Assembly: GCA_944386835.1 (NCBI GenBank)
Contig: CALXCQ010000038.1
Coordinates: 1-40,654 of the forward strand
Direction: 5' to 3'
DNA length: 40,654 bases
Origin: an uncultured Oscillospiraceae bacterium
GTDB taxonomy: Bacteria; Bacillota; Clostridia; Oscillospirales; Oscillospiraceae
The notes beneath the pieces were generated by a model. That model was not told where the DNA came from, made no database searches, and was given only the letters and a program-made list of their open reading frames with translations. A program made the position numbers and the translations under genes. Shown piece after piece: positions 7,791 to 15,034 of the stretch (positions within the stretch are counted from its first letter, which is position 1; each line of letters begins with the position of its first letter).

Positions 7791-8297
7791 ATGAGAAAAC
7801 GGAGCGTTTGGATGAAGGCAACGGCGGCAGCATTCATTTTAGTAGCCTTAATCGGGCTTACGATAATAGCTGAAAGCGCAGCTGGTACCAGCAGCGATCC
7901 GCTGGTGACGCTGAGCTATATCAATGGCACGTATAAAAGTGAATTGTTAGAATCGGTAAATGCCACTGTAAGTGCAGGGCAAAGCCAGTTGGCAAATACG
8001 TTGGCCTCTCAAATCACATCTTTTAAAAGCACTTTGTCAAAAAAAACCGAGATATCTGTGTCAAACCCCTATCAAGTGGTAACCTTGACAGAAGGAAAGT
8101 CACATGAGGTTACAACTGGGGCAGAAATTTTAATGCTTTCTGGCACAGTGAGTGTTGATTGTGCGGTTTTAACCGATACAACGGCAGGTGCCCAAGTGGC
8201 TGGTAAGGGAGCTTTATTGGAAAATCACCTGTATATTGCTTCTGGCAATTGTCAACTTGTGGCATCTGGCAGTGCAAAATTTTTAATTAAGCAATAA
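7791..8297 (+). CDS. Exported protein of unknown function
   Basis: A 168-residue protein with an N-terminal signal or anchor segment (about 9-29, followed by ESAAGTS). After it comes a Ser/Thr-rich coiled region (about 38-85) and a C-terminal part that looks beta-rich. The start is ATG 7791 behind AAAGGAG. The open frame extends back to 7758, but that part overlaps the promoter. The gene has its own promoter and a strong hairpin after its stop, so it is probably a single-gene unit. I do not recognise a family. Confidence 0.7.
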   Translation: MRKRSVWMKATAAAFILVALIGLTIIAESAAGTSSDPLVTLSYINGTYKSELLESVNATVSAGQSQLANTLASQITSFKSTLSKKTEISVSNPYQVVTLTEGKSHEVTTGAEILMLSGTVSVDCAVLTDTTAGAQVAGKGALLENHLYIASGNCQLVASGSAKFLIKQ

Positions 8298-8300
8298 TAG

Positions 8301-8336
8301 GAATCCCCCCACATAAAGTATGTGGGGGGATTCTTT
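8301..8336 (+). terminator. Strong hairpin: terminator that overlaps the next ribosome site
   Basis: GAATCCCCCCACAT (8301-8314) pairs perfectly with ATGTGGGGGGATTC (8320-8333) around AAAGT, followed by only TTT. It starts 3 bases after the 7791-8297 gene. The GGGGGGA in its 3' arm is also the only plausible ribosome site for the ATG at 8337, so a folded hairpin would mask it. Confidence 0.8.
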
Positions 8337-8837
8337 ATGACCAATACCATACCTGTTCAATATGAGGGGATCACTTGTGGGGAACTGACCATGGAAAAGC
8401 AGGGACTTTTCTTACGCTTTACCGGAAGCTGCACCATCCAGAGTCACGAAATTCTTCGCGCATTTCTGGAAATAGACCAAGATGTGATTCCCTTGGGAGT
8501 GGCGATCCCTGAGGGAAACAGGCTGCATATCCAGCAAACTGTCCTGTCTTCCAAAATCATTGGCCACAAGGTTCATGGAGCCTTTTTAGCTGTAAGGGAG
8601 CCAGACGGATATCTGCCCTGGCGTGGAGAGATCTGCGGATACTCTGCCCAGGGAGTCGCCTGTAAGAAAGAAGGCGGTTTGGAAGTTGCTCTGGCGCTGG
8701 AGCCAGAAAAACCGTTTGACCTTTTACCTTTGATTTGTCTTTTTTCGTACAAGAGAATTGATGGAAAACCATATCTATCCATTCTCCTGGATAAAAAAGG
8801 GAATCCCGTTCTTTCGGACGCAGTGCCTTCTCCATAA
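8337..8837 (+). CDS. Conserved-looking protein of unknown function
   Basis: About 166 residues, soluble, no signal peptide or membrane segment. It starts with MTNTIPVQYEGITCGEL and has alternating hydrophobic residues suggesting a beta-sheet fold. No catalytic motif was recognised. A GTG at 8322 is in frame, but the ATG at 8337 fits better because the G-run in the hairpin arm can serve as its ribosome site. Read-through of the upstream hairpin may be needed for expression. Codon use looks like that of its neighbours. Confidence 0.6.
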   Translation: MTNTIPVQYEGITCGELTMEKQGLFLRFTGSCTIQSHEILRAFLEIDQDVIPLGVAIPEGNRLHIQQTVLSSKIIGHKVHGAFLAVREPDGYLPWRGEICGYSAQGVACKKEGGLEVALALEPEKPFDLLPLICLFSYKRIDGKPYLSILLDKKGNPVLSDAVPSP

Positions 8838-8910
8838 GGATAGACAAACCCACAAAAGTGTGCTATCATTCCTAAATATACAGGACCATAATGACTCGGG
8901 GGAATCTGCA

Positions 8911-9345
8911 ATGAGAAAACAGCTCTTTTGGTTGACAATGTGCCTTATTTCCATTTTTCATGGTTTTTGCTTCTACCAGGCTTCTGCATATGCAATGAAT
9001 TGCGGAATTTCCAACGTCGATAACCAGGCTGCTCTGCTTTTCATTCCTTTCCTATGGGTCTTTGCAGTCGGTGTCCTGTGCGTCATCAATGGATATGCTT
9101 ACCTTGCAGGAAGGAAAATAGGGAAATCCACAAAGTTAAATTTATTGGAACTTTTTTGCCTGTCAGGGCTTACCAGAGAAAGCAGGTCTGATCGATTTGT
9201 GCTTTTCAGTATCACCTTTCTTTGTATGCTGCTTGGATATTGGCTATTTGCCATTGCAAAAATCTGGTCTTTGGCCTACGCTCTTTCTGGAGGAGCTTAT
9301 CTGATTTTTCTGTACACATGGCTGAGAAGCTCAAAGAAAGAGTAA
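8911..9345 (+). CDS. Small integral membrane protein of unknown function
   Basis: 144 residues with about four hydrophobic segments (roughly 5-25, 41-66, 95-116 and 118-138). Two positively charged stretches lie on the loop between segments two and three (AGRKIGKSTK and SRSDR) and at the C-terminus (RSSKKE), which suggests those parts are cytoplasmic. The ATG at 8911 follows CGGGGGA. The frame is open back to 8758, overlapping the previous gene, but that extension lacks membrane character. No family recognised. Confidence 0.65.
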   Translation: MRKQLFWLTMCLISIFHGFCFYQASAYAMNCGISNVDNQAALLFIPFLWVFAVGVLCVINGYAYLAGRKIGKSTKLNLLELFCLSGLTRESRSDRFVLFSITFLCMLLGYWLFAIAKIWSLAYALSGGAYLIFLYTWLRSSKKE

Positions 9346-9845
9346 CGCACTGATTTTCATGCAGAGAAAATTTTTTACAATAGATTGATGTTGGCATAGA
9401 TACCTCTTGATGTTGGGTCTGAAACAAGGAGCAACAGCAAAATGCTGTTGCTCCTTTTCTCAGTAATATATGAGAGATCTCTCACAAAATGGGAATAGAT
9501 AGAATACACTGTAAAAGCCCTAGGTAACTGTTTTAACAAACCTAGGCAGGGGAAACTTTTATCCCATAGAGAAACTATTGTAGCCAGATCGGCAATCGGA
9601 ATCGCCAAAAGCGCAGTATTGCAGATGATGCATGGAAGGAAACTGCAGACTGCTAAGACTATAAAATTCCGCGGCAGGTCGTTGCATTGAAGACGCCTGG
9701 GTTTTCCTGCTCATAAAAGCTTTGACAGGAACCACGCAAATGGAAAAAAGCAAAGAAAGCGGCCAGTAAAACGACAATTCATTTTCTCTTCTCAATCATA
9801 ACCAGTATGAACTGTGCACTGTTATATAAGGAGGCAGACACACCT
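9346..9845. other. 500-base stretch without a confident gene
   Basis: It contains a bidirectional terminator (9426-9460), a perfect 14-base palindrome TGAGAGATCTCTCA (9471-9484) and a 7-base inverted repeat CCTAGGT/ACCTAGG with a 14-base spacer (9519-9546). Several short complementary segments follow, and the ribosome site of the LysM gene lies at about 9828-9834. A minus-strand frame (9559-9795, 78 codons) is open, but its Ser/Phe-rich sequence looks unlike a protein. An unrecognised small RNA is possible; no standard RNA family was identified. Confidence 0.5.
9426..9460. terminator. Bidirectional terminator after the membrane-protein gene
   Basis: GGAGCAACAGCA (9428-9439) and TGCTGTTGCTCC (9443-9454) form a perfect 12-base stem with a three-base loop, followed by TTTTCT. 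On the minus strand the 3' arm is followed by TTG only, so it acts mainly on the plus strand, 80 bases past the 8911-9345 gene. Confidence 0.85.
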
Positions 9846-10157
9846 ATGGCAAACTATCAATTCTATACGGTAGAAAAAGGGGATACTCTCTGGCAGATTG
9901 CCCAGCGGTTTGGAGTTCCTGTGCAAACATTGGCAGATGCCAATAAGATTACGGATCCCGACCATATTTGCGCAGGACAGCGGCTTTTAATTCCGGGCGG
10001 CCGCATTGTTCGGTACATTGTACAACCCGGAGACACACTCTGGTACATCGCACGCCGATTTGGAACCAGTGTAGCAGCTATTGTTGAGCAGAACAAGCTA
10101 CAAAATCCGGATATGATCTATCCCGGTCAGGTGCTCAACGTACCTGCCACTAAATAG
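9846..10157 (+). CDS. Small protein with two LysM domains
   Basis: A 103-residue protein made almost only of two LysM repeats (about 5-50 and 56-100), each with the YTVEKGDTLWQIAQRFG or YIVQPGDTLWYIARRFG signature. LysM binds N-acetylglucosamine in peptidoglycan or spore cortex. There is no signal peptide or enzyme domain, so it may act inside the mother cell during sporulation, be exported another way, or be an adaptor. The ATG at 9846 has AAGGAGG 11 bases upstream; an in-frame ATG at 9807 is poorer. A terminator follows. Confidence 0.88.
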   Translation: MANYQFYTVEKGDTLWQIAQRFGVPVQTLADANKITDPDHICAGQRLLIPGGRIVRYIVQPGDTLWYIARRFGTSVAAIVEQNKLQNPDMIYPGQVLNVPATK

Positions 10158-10174
10158 ATTCCCATCCATTGGAA

Positions 10175-10210
10175 GAAACCGCCGATACATTTTGCATCGG
10201 CGGTTTCTTA
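10175..10210. terminator. Shared terminator of the LysM gene and the SLH-NlpC gene
   Basis: GAAACCGCCGAT (10175-10186) and ATCGGCGGTTTC (10196-10207) form a perfect 12-base stem with a 9-base loop, lying between two convergent genes. T follows on the plus strand and the minus strand ends in TTCTTCC, so it may serve both. Confidence 0.85.
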
Positions 10211-10232
10211 ATAGCAAAACCTGATAGACTTC

Positions 10233-11330
10233 CTAGTTTAAAATACGGCGTGCACCGGCATAGTGGTTATAATAGTATCCAGAGGTAATCGTATCTACCG
10301 TAACACCCCGCTTGGTATTGGCAGCATGGACCATTTTTCCGTCTCCGATATAGATACCTACGTGGGTAATCCAATCACTGGAACTATAGGTGTTGGAGAA
10401 GAGAATCAAATCTCCAGGCTGTAAATTGGCATACTCTACTGCCGTTCCGTTTGCAGCTTGGTCATCCGCAACCCGGTTGAGAGAGTAACCAAATTGTCCA
10501 TAAATATAGTATGTAAATCCCGAGCAATCAAATCCCGTATTGGGAGAAGTCCCGCCAAATACATAGGACGAGCCCACATAACTTAGGGCAAGGGAAATTA
10601 ACTTTTGTGCTTCTTCCGAGGCTTGCTCTTCCTTTGCTGCTTCTTCCAGCTCTTTCAAATCTTCTTCTGTCAGCCAATTGGTTTTCTGGTACTCATCTAC
10701 AATTTTGAACGCCCGCAGAAACATAACTACGGCCTCTTGCCGGGAGGTGTGATCTTTTGGGTTGAGATACATCGCAGAATTGACTGGTGTTCCTGTCACG
10801 ATACCTAGGCCAACCAGAAGCTGCGTAGCCTCTTGCGCCCAGGAACTGACAGAGCTGCGATCGGCAAAACCTTCCAAGTAGTCCTGATCGGGAGGAAGCT
10901 GGGTTTTTACCCCAACACTGTGGATAAGGTTAGTTACAATCTGGAAAAACTCCTGCCGCGTCAAAAGCTTGTCCGGCTGAAAAGACCCGTCTTCGTAGCC
11001 ATTCACAATGCCGGCTTCATAGGCAACACAGATATCTACGTCATCCGTATCAGTAAAGTAATCCGTTCGGTTGGCATAGGGCTGGATACCAGTTAAGTTT
11101 ACATAAGCCATAACCGCAATTTGTGCCATTTCATAGCGGCTAATCTCGCCTTGCATGTCCGAATCCCGGAATTCCTCCGGTAAAAGTCCCCACATTTCCG
11201 CTTCTTTTATATCGCTTTGCGCCCATGAGCTTAAATTGACATAGGCACCAACAGTTGACATAATACTATTTATGATACAAAAGCAAAGTATTACTGAGAC
11301 AATGCCGCGCAATTTTTTTCTTCCTCTCAT
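10233..11330 (-). CDS. Surface-anchored SLH-domain NlpC/P60 endopeptidase
   Basis: 365 residues. A signal peptide (about 1-29) is followed by three S-layer-homology repeats (about 31-85, 88-145 and 152-210), which bind secondary wall polymers. A short acidic helix (223-242, EEAAKEEQASEEAQ) leads to an NlpC/P60 domain (about 243-365) with catalytic Cys269 in DCSGF, His323 in THVGIY and His335. It probably cleaves stem peptides at the cell surface. The ATG overlaps the exonuclease III stop as ATGA, so it is likely translated by coupling from that gene, although the functions are unrelated. Confidence 0.92.
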   Translation of the reverse strand: MRGRKKLRGIVSVILCFCIINSIMSTVGAYVNLSSWAQSDIKEAEMWGLLPEEFRDSDMQGEISRYEMAQIAVMAYVNLTGIQPYANRTDYFTDTDDVDICVAYEAGIVNGYEDGSFQPDKLLTRQEFFQIVTNLIHSVGVKTQLPPDQDYLEGFADRSSVSSWAQEATQLLVGLGIVTGTPVNSAMYLNPKDHTSRQEAVVMFLRAFKIVDEYQKTNWLTEEDLKELEEAAKEEQASEEAQKLISLALSYVGSSYVFGGTSPNTGFDCSGFTYYIYGQFGYSLNRVADDQAANGTAVEYANLQPGDLILFSNTYSSSDWITHVGIYIGDGKMVHAANTKRGVTVDTITSGYYYNHYAGARRILN

Positions 11331-12094
11331 TGCGTTACCTCCCAGTTTAACTCCAGACCGACCGGGCAGTGATCGGAACCTAGAATTTCCTGATAAATTT
11401 TTGCGTCTACGAGATTGGGGCGCAGGCGGTCGGAAATCAGGAAGTAGTCAATTCGCCATCCGGCGTTGTTCTTTCTGGCGTTAAAGCGGTAACTCCACCA
11501 GGAATACATACCGGTTGCATCTGGATTTTGATACCGGAATGTATCTGTGAAGCCCGCATCCAAAAGCCGGGTAAATTTTTCACGTTCCTGATCAGAAAAA
11601 CCTGCGTTGCCACGGTTAGGGCCAGGATTTTTCAAATCAATCTCCTGATGGGCCACGTTCAAGTCGCCGCAGACGATCACAGGTTTTTGTAAGTCAAGCT
11701 GCAGCAAATATTCCCGAAACGCATCGTCCCACTGCATACGATGATCAATTCGCTTCAGCCCCTCCTGGGCATTGGGCGTATAACAAGTAACTAAGAAAAA
11801 ACCTGGGTATTCCAGTGTGATAACACGTCCTTCTTCATCCAAGGGTGCTATCCCCAAATCATAGCGAACAGAAAGGGGTTGTGTTTTACTAAAAATTGCG
11901 GTACCGGAATATCCCTTTTTCACAGCTGAGTTCCAAAATTGATGATACCCCTCCAGCTCCAGCTCCAATTGTCCTGGCTGGAGCTTCGTCTCTTGCAAGC
12001 AAAAAAAATCTGCGTTGCTTTTTTCAAAAAACTCTAAAAATCCTTTTTGGACGCAGGCCCGCAAACCATTGACGTTCCAGGAAATGAATTTCAT
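11327..12094 (-). CDS. xth: Exodeoxyribonuclease III / AP endonuclease
   Basis: 255 residues, the usual size of the Xth/ExoA family, acting at abasic sites and 3' blocked ends in base excision repair. Motifs in order: MKFISWNVNGLRA, LQETKLQ (metal-binding Glu), CYTPNAQ, CGDLNVAH (Asp and Asn of the active site), YSWWSYR, WRIDYFLIS and SDHCPVGLEL with the catalytic His. The start is ATG 12094 with AAAGGAG upstream; the frame is open to 12283 but that extension lies upstream of its promoter. The stop overlaps the next start by ATGA. Confidence 0.96.
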   Translation of the reverse strand: MKFISWNVNGLRACVQKGFLEFFEKSNADFFCLQETKLQPGQLELELEGYHQFWNSAVKKGYSGTAIFSKTQPLSVRYDLGIAPLDEEGRVITLEYPGFFLVTCYTPNAQEGLKRIDHRMQWDDAFREYLLQLDLQKPVIVCGDLNVAHQEIDLKNPGPNRGNAGFSDQEREKFTRLLDAGFTDTFRYQNPDATGMYSWWSYRFNARKNNAGWRIDYFLISDRLRPNLVDAKIYQEILGSDHCPVGLELNWEVTQ

Positions 12095-12125
12095 GCTCGG
12101 TACTCCTTTCGACCAACTCAATCCT

Positions 12126-12154
12126 AGTTTACCAAAAGTCCGCACATTTCTCAA
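12126..12154 (-). promoter_or_regulatory. Promoter of xth
   Basis: On the minus strand TTGAGA (12154-12149), a 17-base spacer and TAAACT (12131-12126). Transcription would begin near 12119, giving a leader of about 25 bases. Confidence 0.7.
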
Positions 12155-12236
12155 CTGGTAATGCGGAGTATTTTCCGGGTAGCAGGAACCTCGAACAGGA
12201 ACCATTATATTTACTGTGTTGTCGAAGAAAGCCTTG

Positions 12237-12265
12237 TTGTAAAAATTGGAAACGTATGGTATACT
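12237..12265 (+). promoter_or_regulatory. Promoter placing the murT start codon at the transcript start
   Basis: TTGTAA (12237-12242), a 17-base spacer and TATACT (12260-12265). The murT ATG begins 7 bases after the -10 box, where transcription itself should begin. No ribosome site lies between. Confidence 0.7.
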
Positions 12266-12271
12266 AATTTC

Positions 12272-13642
12272 ATGAAAATACAAGTAATAATTTCCGTTTT
12301 AGCCTGTAAACTCACTCGCTTTGCAATTCGCTTGTTAGGGCGCGGGGGTACCGATTTTCCTGGGCGCGTCGCTCTGAAATTGTGCCCCAATTTGCTTGGC
12401 TTTTTGGCAAAGGACGTGACAACAATTTTGGTCACGGGTACCAATGGCAAAACAACGACTTCTCGGATGATCGAGCAGTCTCTTTTGGACAGTGGAATTT
12501 CTTTCTTTGCCAACAAATCTGGAGCAAATCTTCTCAGCGGTGTAACAGCAGAGTTTGCGGCCAACAGCACCTGGACAGGCAAGTGCCGGTATACGCATGC
12601 CCTGATCGAATCAGATGAGGCTGCCTTAAAACAGATCAGTTCCTATGTGGATGCGAAAGTCATTGTAGTGACAAATGTTTTTCGAGATCAACTGGATCGA
12701 TATGGGGAAGTTTCACATACCCTGGAAAATTTAAAAATTGGAATTTCCCACAGCCCCAATGCTGTTTTGTGCCTGAATGCGGATGACTCATTGTGCACTT
12801 CTCTGGCGGATGGTGTGCAAAATCCCGTTATTTTCTACGGAGTCAACACTCCAGTTTATGAAAATCGAGTAGAAGAGCTGTCAGATGCACCTTATTGCAT
12901 TCACTGCAAGCACGAGTATGTATATGATTATGTGACCTATGGCCACCTGGGCGGATACCGGTGTCCCAATTGTGGCTATCAGCGTCCACAGCCATCTGTC
13001 TGTGTAAACAAGATCTTGCAGTCTGATATGGATGGAACACAGGTTGTTTTCCAGGTAGACGACAGATTGGAAAAAGCGAAAATTCATTTGCCCGGAGGAT
13101 ATAATATTTATAACGCCTGTGCGGCTATGACAGTTGGGAAAGCGCTGGGTTTATCGGTCAAAACCGTAGCTCAGTCTTTGGATCATTTTGCTTGCGGCTT
13201 TGGAAGAATGGAAAAGTTTAACTTGGGCCAGGCACAGATGCGAATGATTTTGATAAAAAATCCGGCCGGTTGCAATCAAGTTTTGAACTTTGTCACTGAT
13301 TTTTCCCAGCCTTTTATCTTTGTGGTGTGTCTAAATGACCGCGCGCAAGACGGAAAAGATGTTAGTTGGATCTGGGACGTGGATTTTGAAAAGCTGGTGC
13401 AGATGGGGGATGTTTTAACCCACCTATATGTATCAGGTATTCGAGCGGAAGATATGGCTGTGCGATTCCTATATGCAGGAATGCCAAGAGAGAAAATAAC
13501 TGTGATGAAAGACTACACCCAGCTTTTAAAGGTGTGTACTACCCAAGAAAATCCTATCTATTGTATGCCTACTTATACTGCCATGCTGGAACTGCGTGGG
13601 ATTATCAGTAAAGAATATGGCTACAAAAACTTTTGGGAATAG
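12272..13642 (+). CDS. murT: Lipid II isoglutaminyl synthase, MurT subunit
   Basis: 456 residues. With GatD it amidates the alpha-carboxylate of D-Glu in lipid II on the cytoplasmic face of the membrane. It has the Mur-ligase ATP loop VTGTNGKTTT (54-63), a central Mur-ligase domain interrupted by a four-Cys zinc ribbon (Cys209, 212, 231, 234), and the C-terminal DUF1727 domain with the VCLNDRAQDGKDVSWIWDVD region. The N-terminus (LGRGGTDFPGRVAL) aligns with known MurT starts, which fixes the ATG at 12272. It is followed 10 bases later by gatD. The transcript appears leaderless. Confidence 0.95.
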   Translation: MKIQVIISVLACKLTRFAIRLLGRGGTDFPGRVALKLCPNLLGFLAKDVTTILVTGTNGKTTTSRMIEQSLLDSGISFFANKSGANLLSGVTAEFAANSTWTGKCRYTHALIESDEAALKQISSYVDAKVIVVTNVFRDQLDRYGEVSHTLENLKIGISHSPNAVLCLNADDSLCTSLADGVQNPVIFYGVNTPVYENRVEELSDAPYCIHCKHEYVYDYVTYGHLGGYRCPNCGYQRPQPSVCVNKILQSDMDGTQVVFQVDDRLEKAKIHLPGGYNIYNACAAMTVGKALGLSVKTVAQSLDHFACGFGRMEKFNLGQAQMRMILIKNPAGCNQVLNFVTDFSQPFIFVVCLNDRAQDGKDVSWIWDVDFEKLVQMGDVLTHLYVSGIRAEDMAVRFLYAGMPREKITVMKDYTQLLKVCTTQENPIYCMPTYTAMLELRGIISKEYGYKNFWE

Positions 13643-13652
13643 GGAGGCTAGC

Positions 13653-14384
13653 ATGGAACTGAGAATTTGTCATCTCTATCCCGATGTACTCAATTTATAT
13701 GGAGACCGTGGCAATGTCATTTGTTTGGAACAGCGTTTACGGTGGCGGGGGATTTCTGTGGAGACTTCCGGTGTCTCCATTGGTCAGCCTTTTTGTCCGG
13801 AGAATTATGATCTTTGCTTTATTGGCGGCGGTCAGGATTTTGAACAGGAAGTACTGTTGGCAGACCTGAAGGGTGAGAAAACCCAGCAAATAAAAGCAGC
13901 TATTGAGGATGGAATTCCTTTCCTGGCCATCTGTGGAGGCTATCAGATGTTGGGCCAATCATACAAAACATGGGATGGACATCAATTTGATTTTATCGGT
14001 GCTGTAGATTTCTACACTGTGGGCTCTGCACAACGAATGATCGGCAATTATATGTTCACCTGCGAGGATTTGCCCGGCACTAAAATTGTCGGATTTGAAA
14101 ATCATTCCGGCAAAACCTATTTGGGACCTTCTGTAAAGCCTATGGGAAAAGTGCTGAAGGGGTATGGGAACAATGGGGAAGACAAAACGGAAGGTGTACG
14201 GTATCAAAATGTATTTGGCACCTACAGTCATGGCTGCCTACTGCCGAAAAACCCCCAGCTGTGTGATTATATTCTGACAGTGGCATTAACCCGGAAATAT
14301 GGACAATGCCAATTGCAACCTCTGGATGACAGCCTGGAAAATAATGCCCATCATTATATGCAATCCCGGCTCGAGCGGCAATAA
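13653..14384 (+). CDS. gatD: Lipid II isoglutaminyl synthase, GatD glutaminase subunit
   Basis: 243 residues, class I glutamine amidotransferase of the CobB/CobQ type. It hydrolyses glutamine and hands ammonia to MurT. Nucleophile Cys94 sits in LAICGGYQML and a catalytic His193 in GTYSHGCLLP. The N-terminal LYPDVLNLYGDRGN is typical of GatD. The ATG at 13653 has AGGGAGG 8 bases upstream; the frame is open back to 13596 inside murT. The two genes form an operon ended by the hairpin at 14420-14457. Confidence 0.95.
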   Translation: MELRICHLYPDVLNLYGDRGNVICLEQRLRWRGISVETSGVSIGQPFCPENYDLCFIGGGQDFEQEVLLADLKGEKTQQIKAAIEDGIPFLAICGGYQMLGQSYKTWDGHQFDFIGAVDFYTVGSAQRMIGNYMFTCEDLPGTKIVGFENHSGKTYLGPSVKPMGKVLKGYGNNGEDKTEGVRYQNVFGTYSHGCLLPKNPQLCDYILTVALTRKYGQCQLQPLDDSLENNAHHYMQSRLERQ

Positions 14385-14419
14385 AGGCACAAACCGATTT
14401 CCATTTTACAACCTATGAC

Positions 14420-14458
14420 AAAAAGCGGCAGTTCCAATAAGGGAACTGTCGCTTTTTA
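14420..14458. terminator. Bidirectional terminator between gatD and udg
   Basis: AAAAAGCGGCAGTTCC (14420-14435) and GGAACTGTCGCTTTTT (14442-14457) form a 16-base stem with one G-U pair and a six-base loop. T runs at both ends suit the two convergent genes. Confidence 0.88.
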
Positions 14459-14469
14459 TATTCAAAAAG

Positions 14470-15033
14470 TTAAATAGCCAAACCAAGCTCTTTAATTTTG
14501 GCCTGGATGCTTTTTAAGTCCCGAAATGTTTCCGGGCGTTTGGAAACATCACGCAAAAGGGCAGAGGGGTGATAAATGGCGGTAATCCAAAGTCCATCTT
14601 TTTGATACCATTTCCCGTGGTCGCGGCTGATTTTAAAGTCACTGCCCAGAAAACGAGTAGCGGCAATACGCCCCAGACAAATTAACATTTTGGGTTGCAG
14701 TAGCCGCATTTGTTCTTGTAAGAAAGGGAAGCAGGCATCTTGTTCTGTTGGAAGGGGATCTCGATTCTGAGGCGGGCGACACTTTACAATGTTCGTAATA
14801 TAGCAGTTATAGCGCCCTAGATCGATAATAAGCAGCATATCATCCAGTAATTTCCCCGCGGGTCCGACGAAAGGTTCTCCACGGAGGTCCTCTTGCTGGC
14901 CAGGACCTTCTCCTACAAATAAGATGTCAGAAGTATGAGGCCCTACTCCAAAAACGGTGTGCGTACGACTTTTTCCCAGAGGACATTTTTGACAGCTGAG
15001 GCATCCCTCTTCTAGTAACTTCCAAGAGTCCAT
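14470..15033 (-). CDS. Family 4 uracil-DNA glycosylase (4Fe-4S)
   Basis: 187 residues. It removes uracil from DNA. Iron-sulfur ligands are in the family 4 positions: Cys14, Cys17, Cys85 (VKCRPP) and Cys101 (DACFPF). Active-site motifs are GEGPGQQED (41-49) and HPSALLR (155-161), and NR occurs at 90-91. The start is ATG 15033, two bases after the dacA stop, with GAGGGA inside the end of dacA as ribosome site; the open frame reaches to 15132 but overlaps dacA. It was probably translated with dacA from one message. Confidence 0.93.
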   Translation of the reverse strand: MDSWKLLEEGCLSCQKCPLGKSRTHTVFGVGPHTSDILFVGEGPGQQEDLRGEPFVGPAGKLLDDMLLIIDLGRYNCYITNIVKCRPPQNRDPLPTEQDACFPFLQEQMRLLQPKMLICLGRIAATRFLGSDFKISRDHGKWYQKDGLWITAIYHPSALLRDVSKRPETFRDLKSIQAKIKELGLAI

Positions 15034-15034
15034 C

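Noticed and set aside
9559-9795. Minus-strand frame of 78 codons between the membrane-protein and LysM genes
   Set aside because: Ser/Phe/Met-rich sequence without family resemblance and no clear ribosome site at its start. It looks like a chance open frame.
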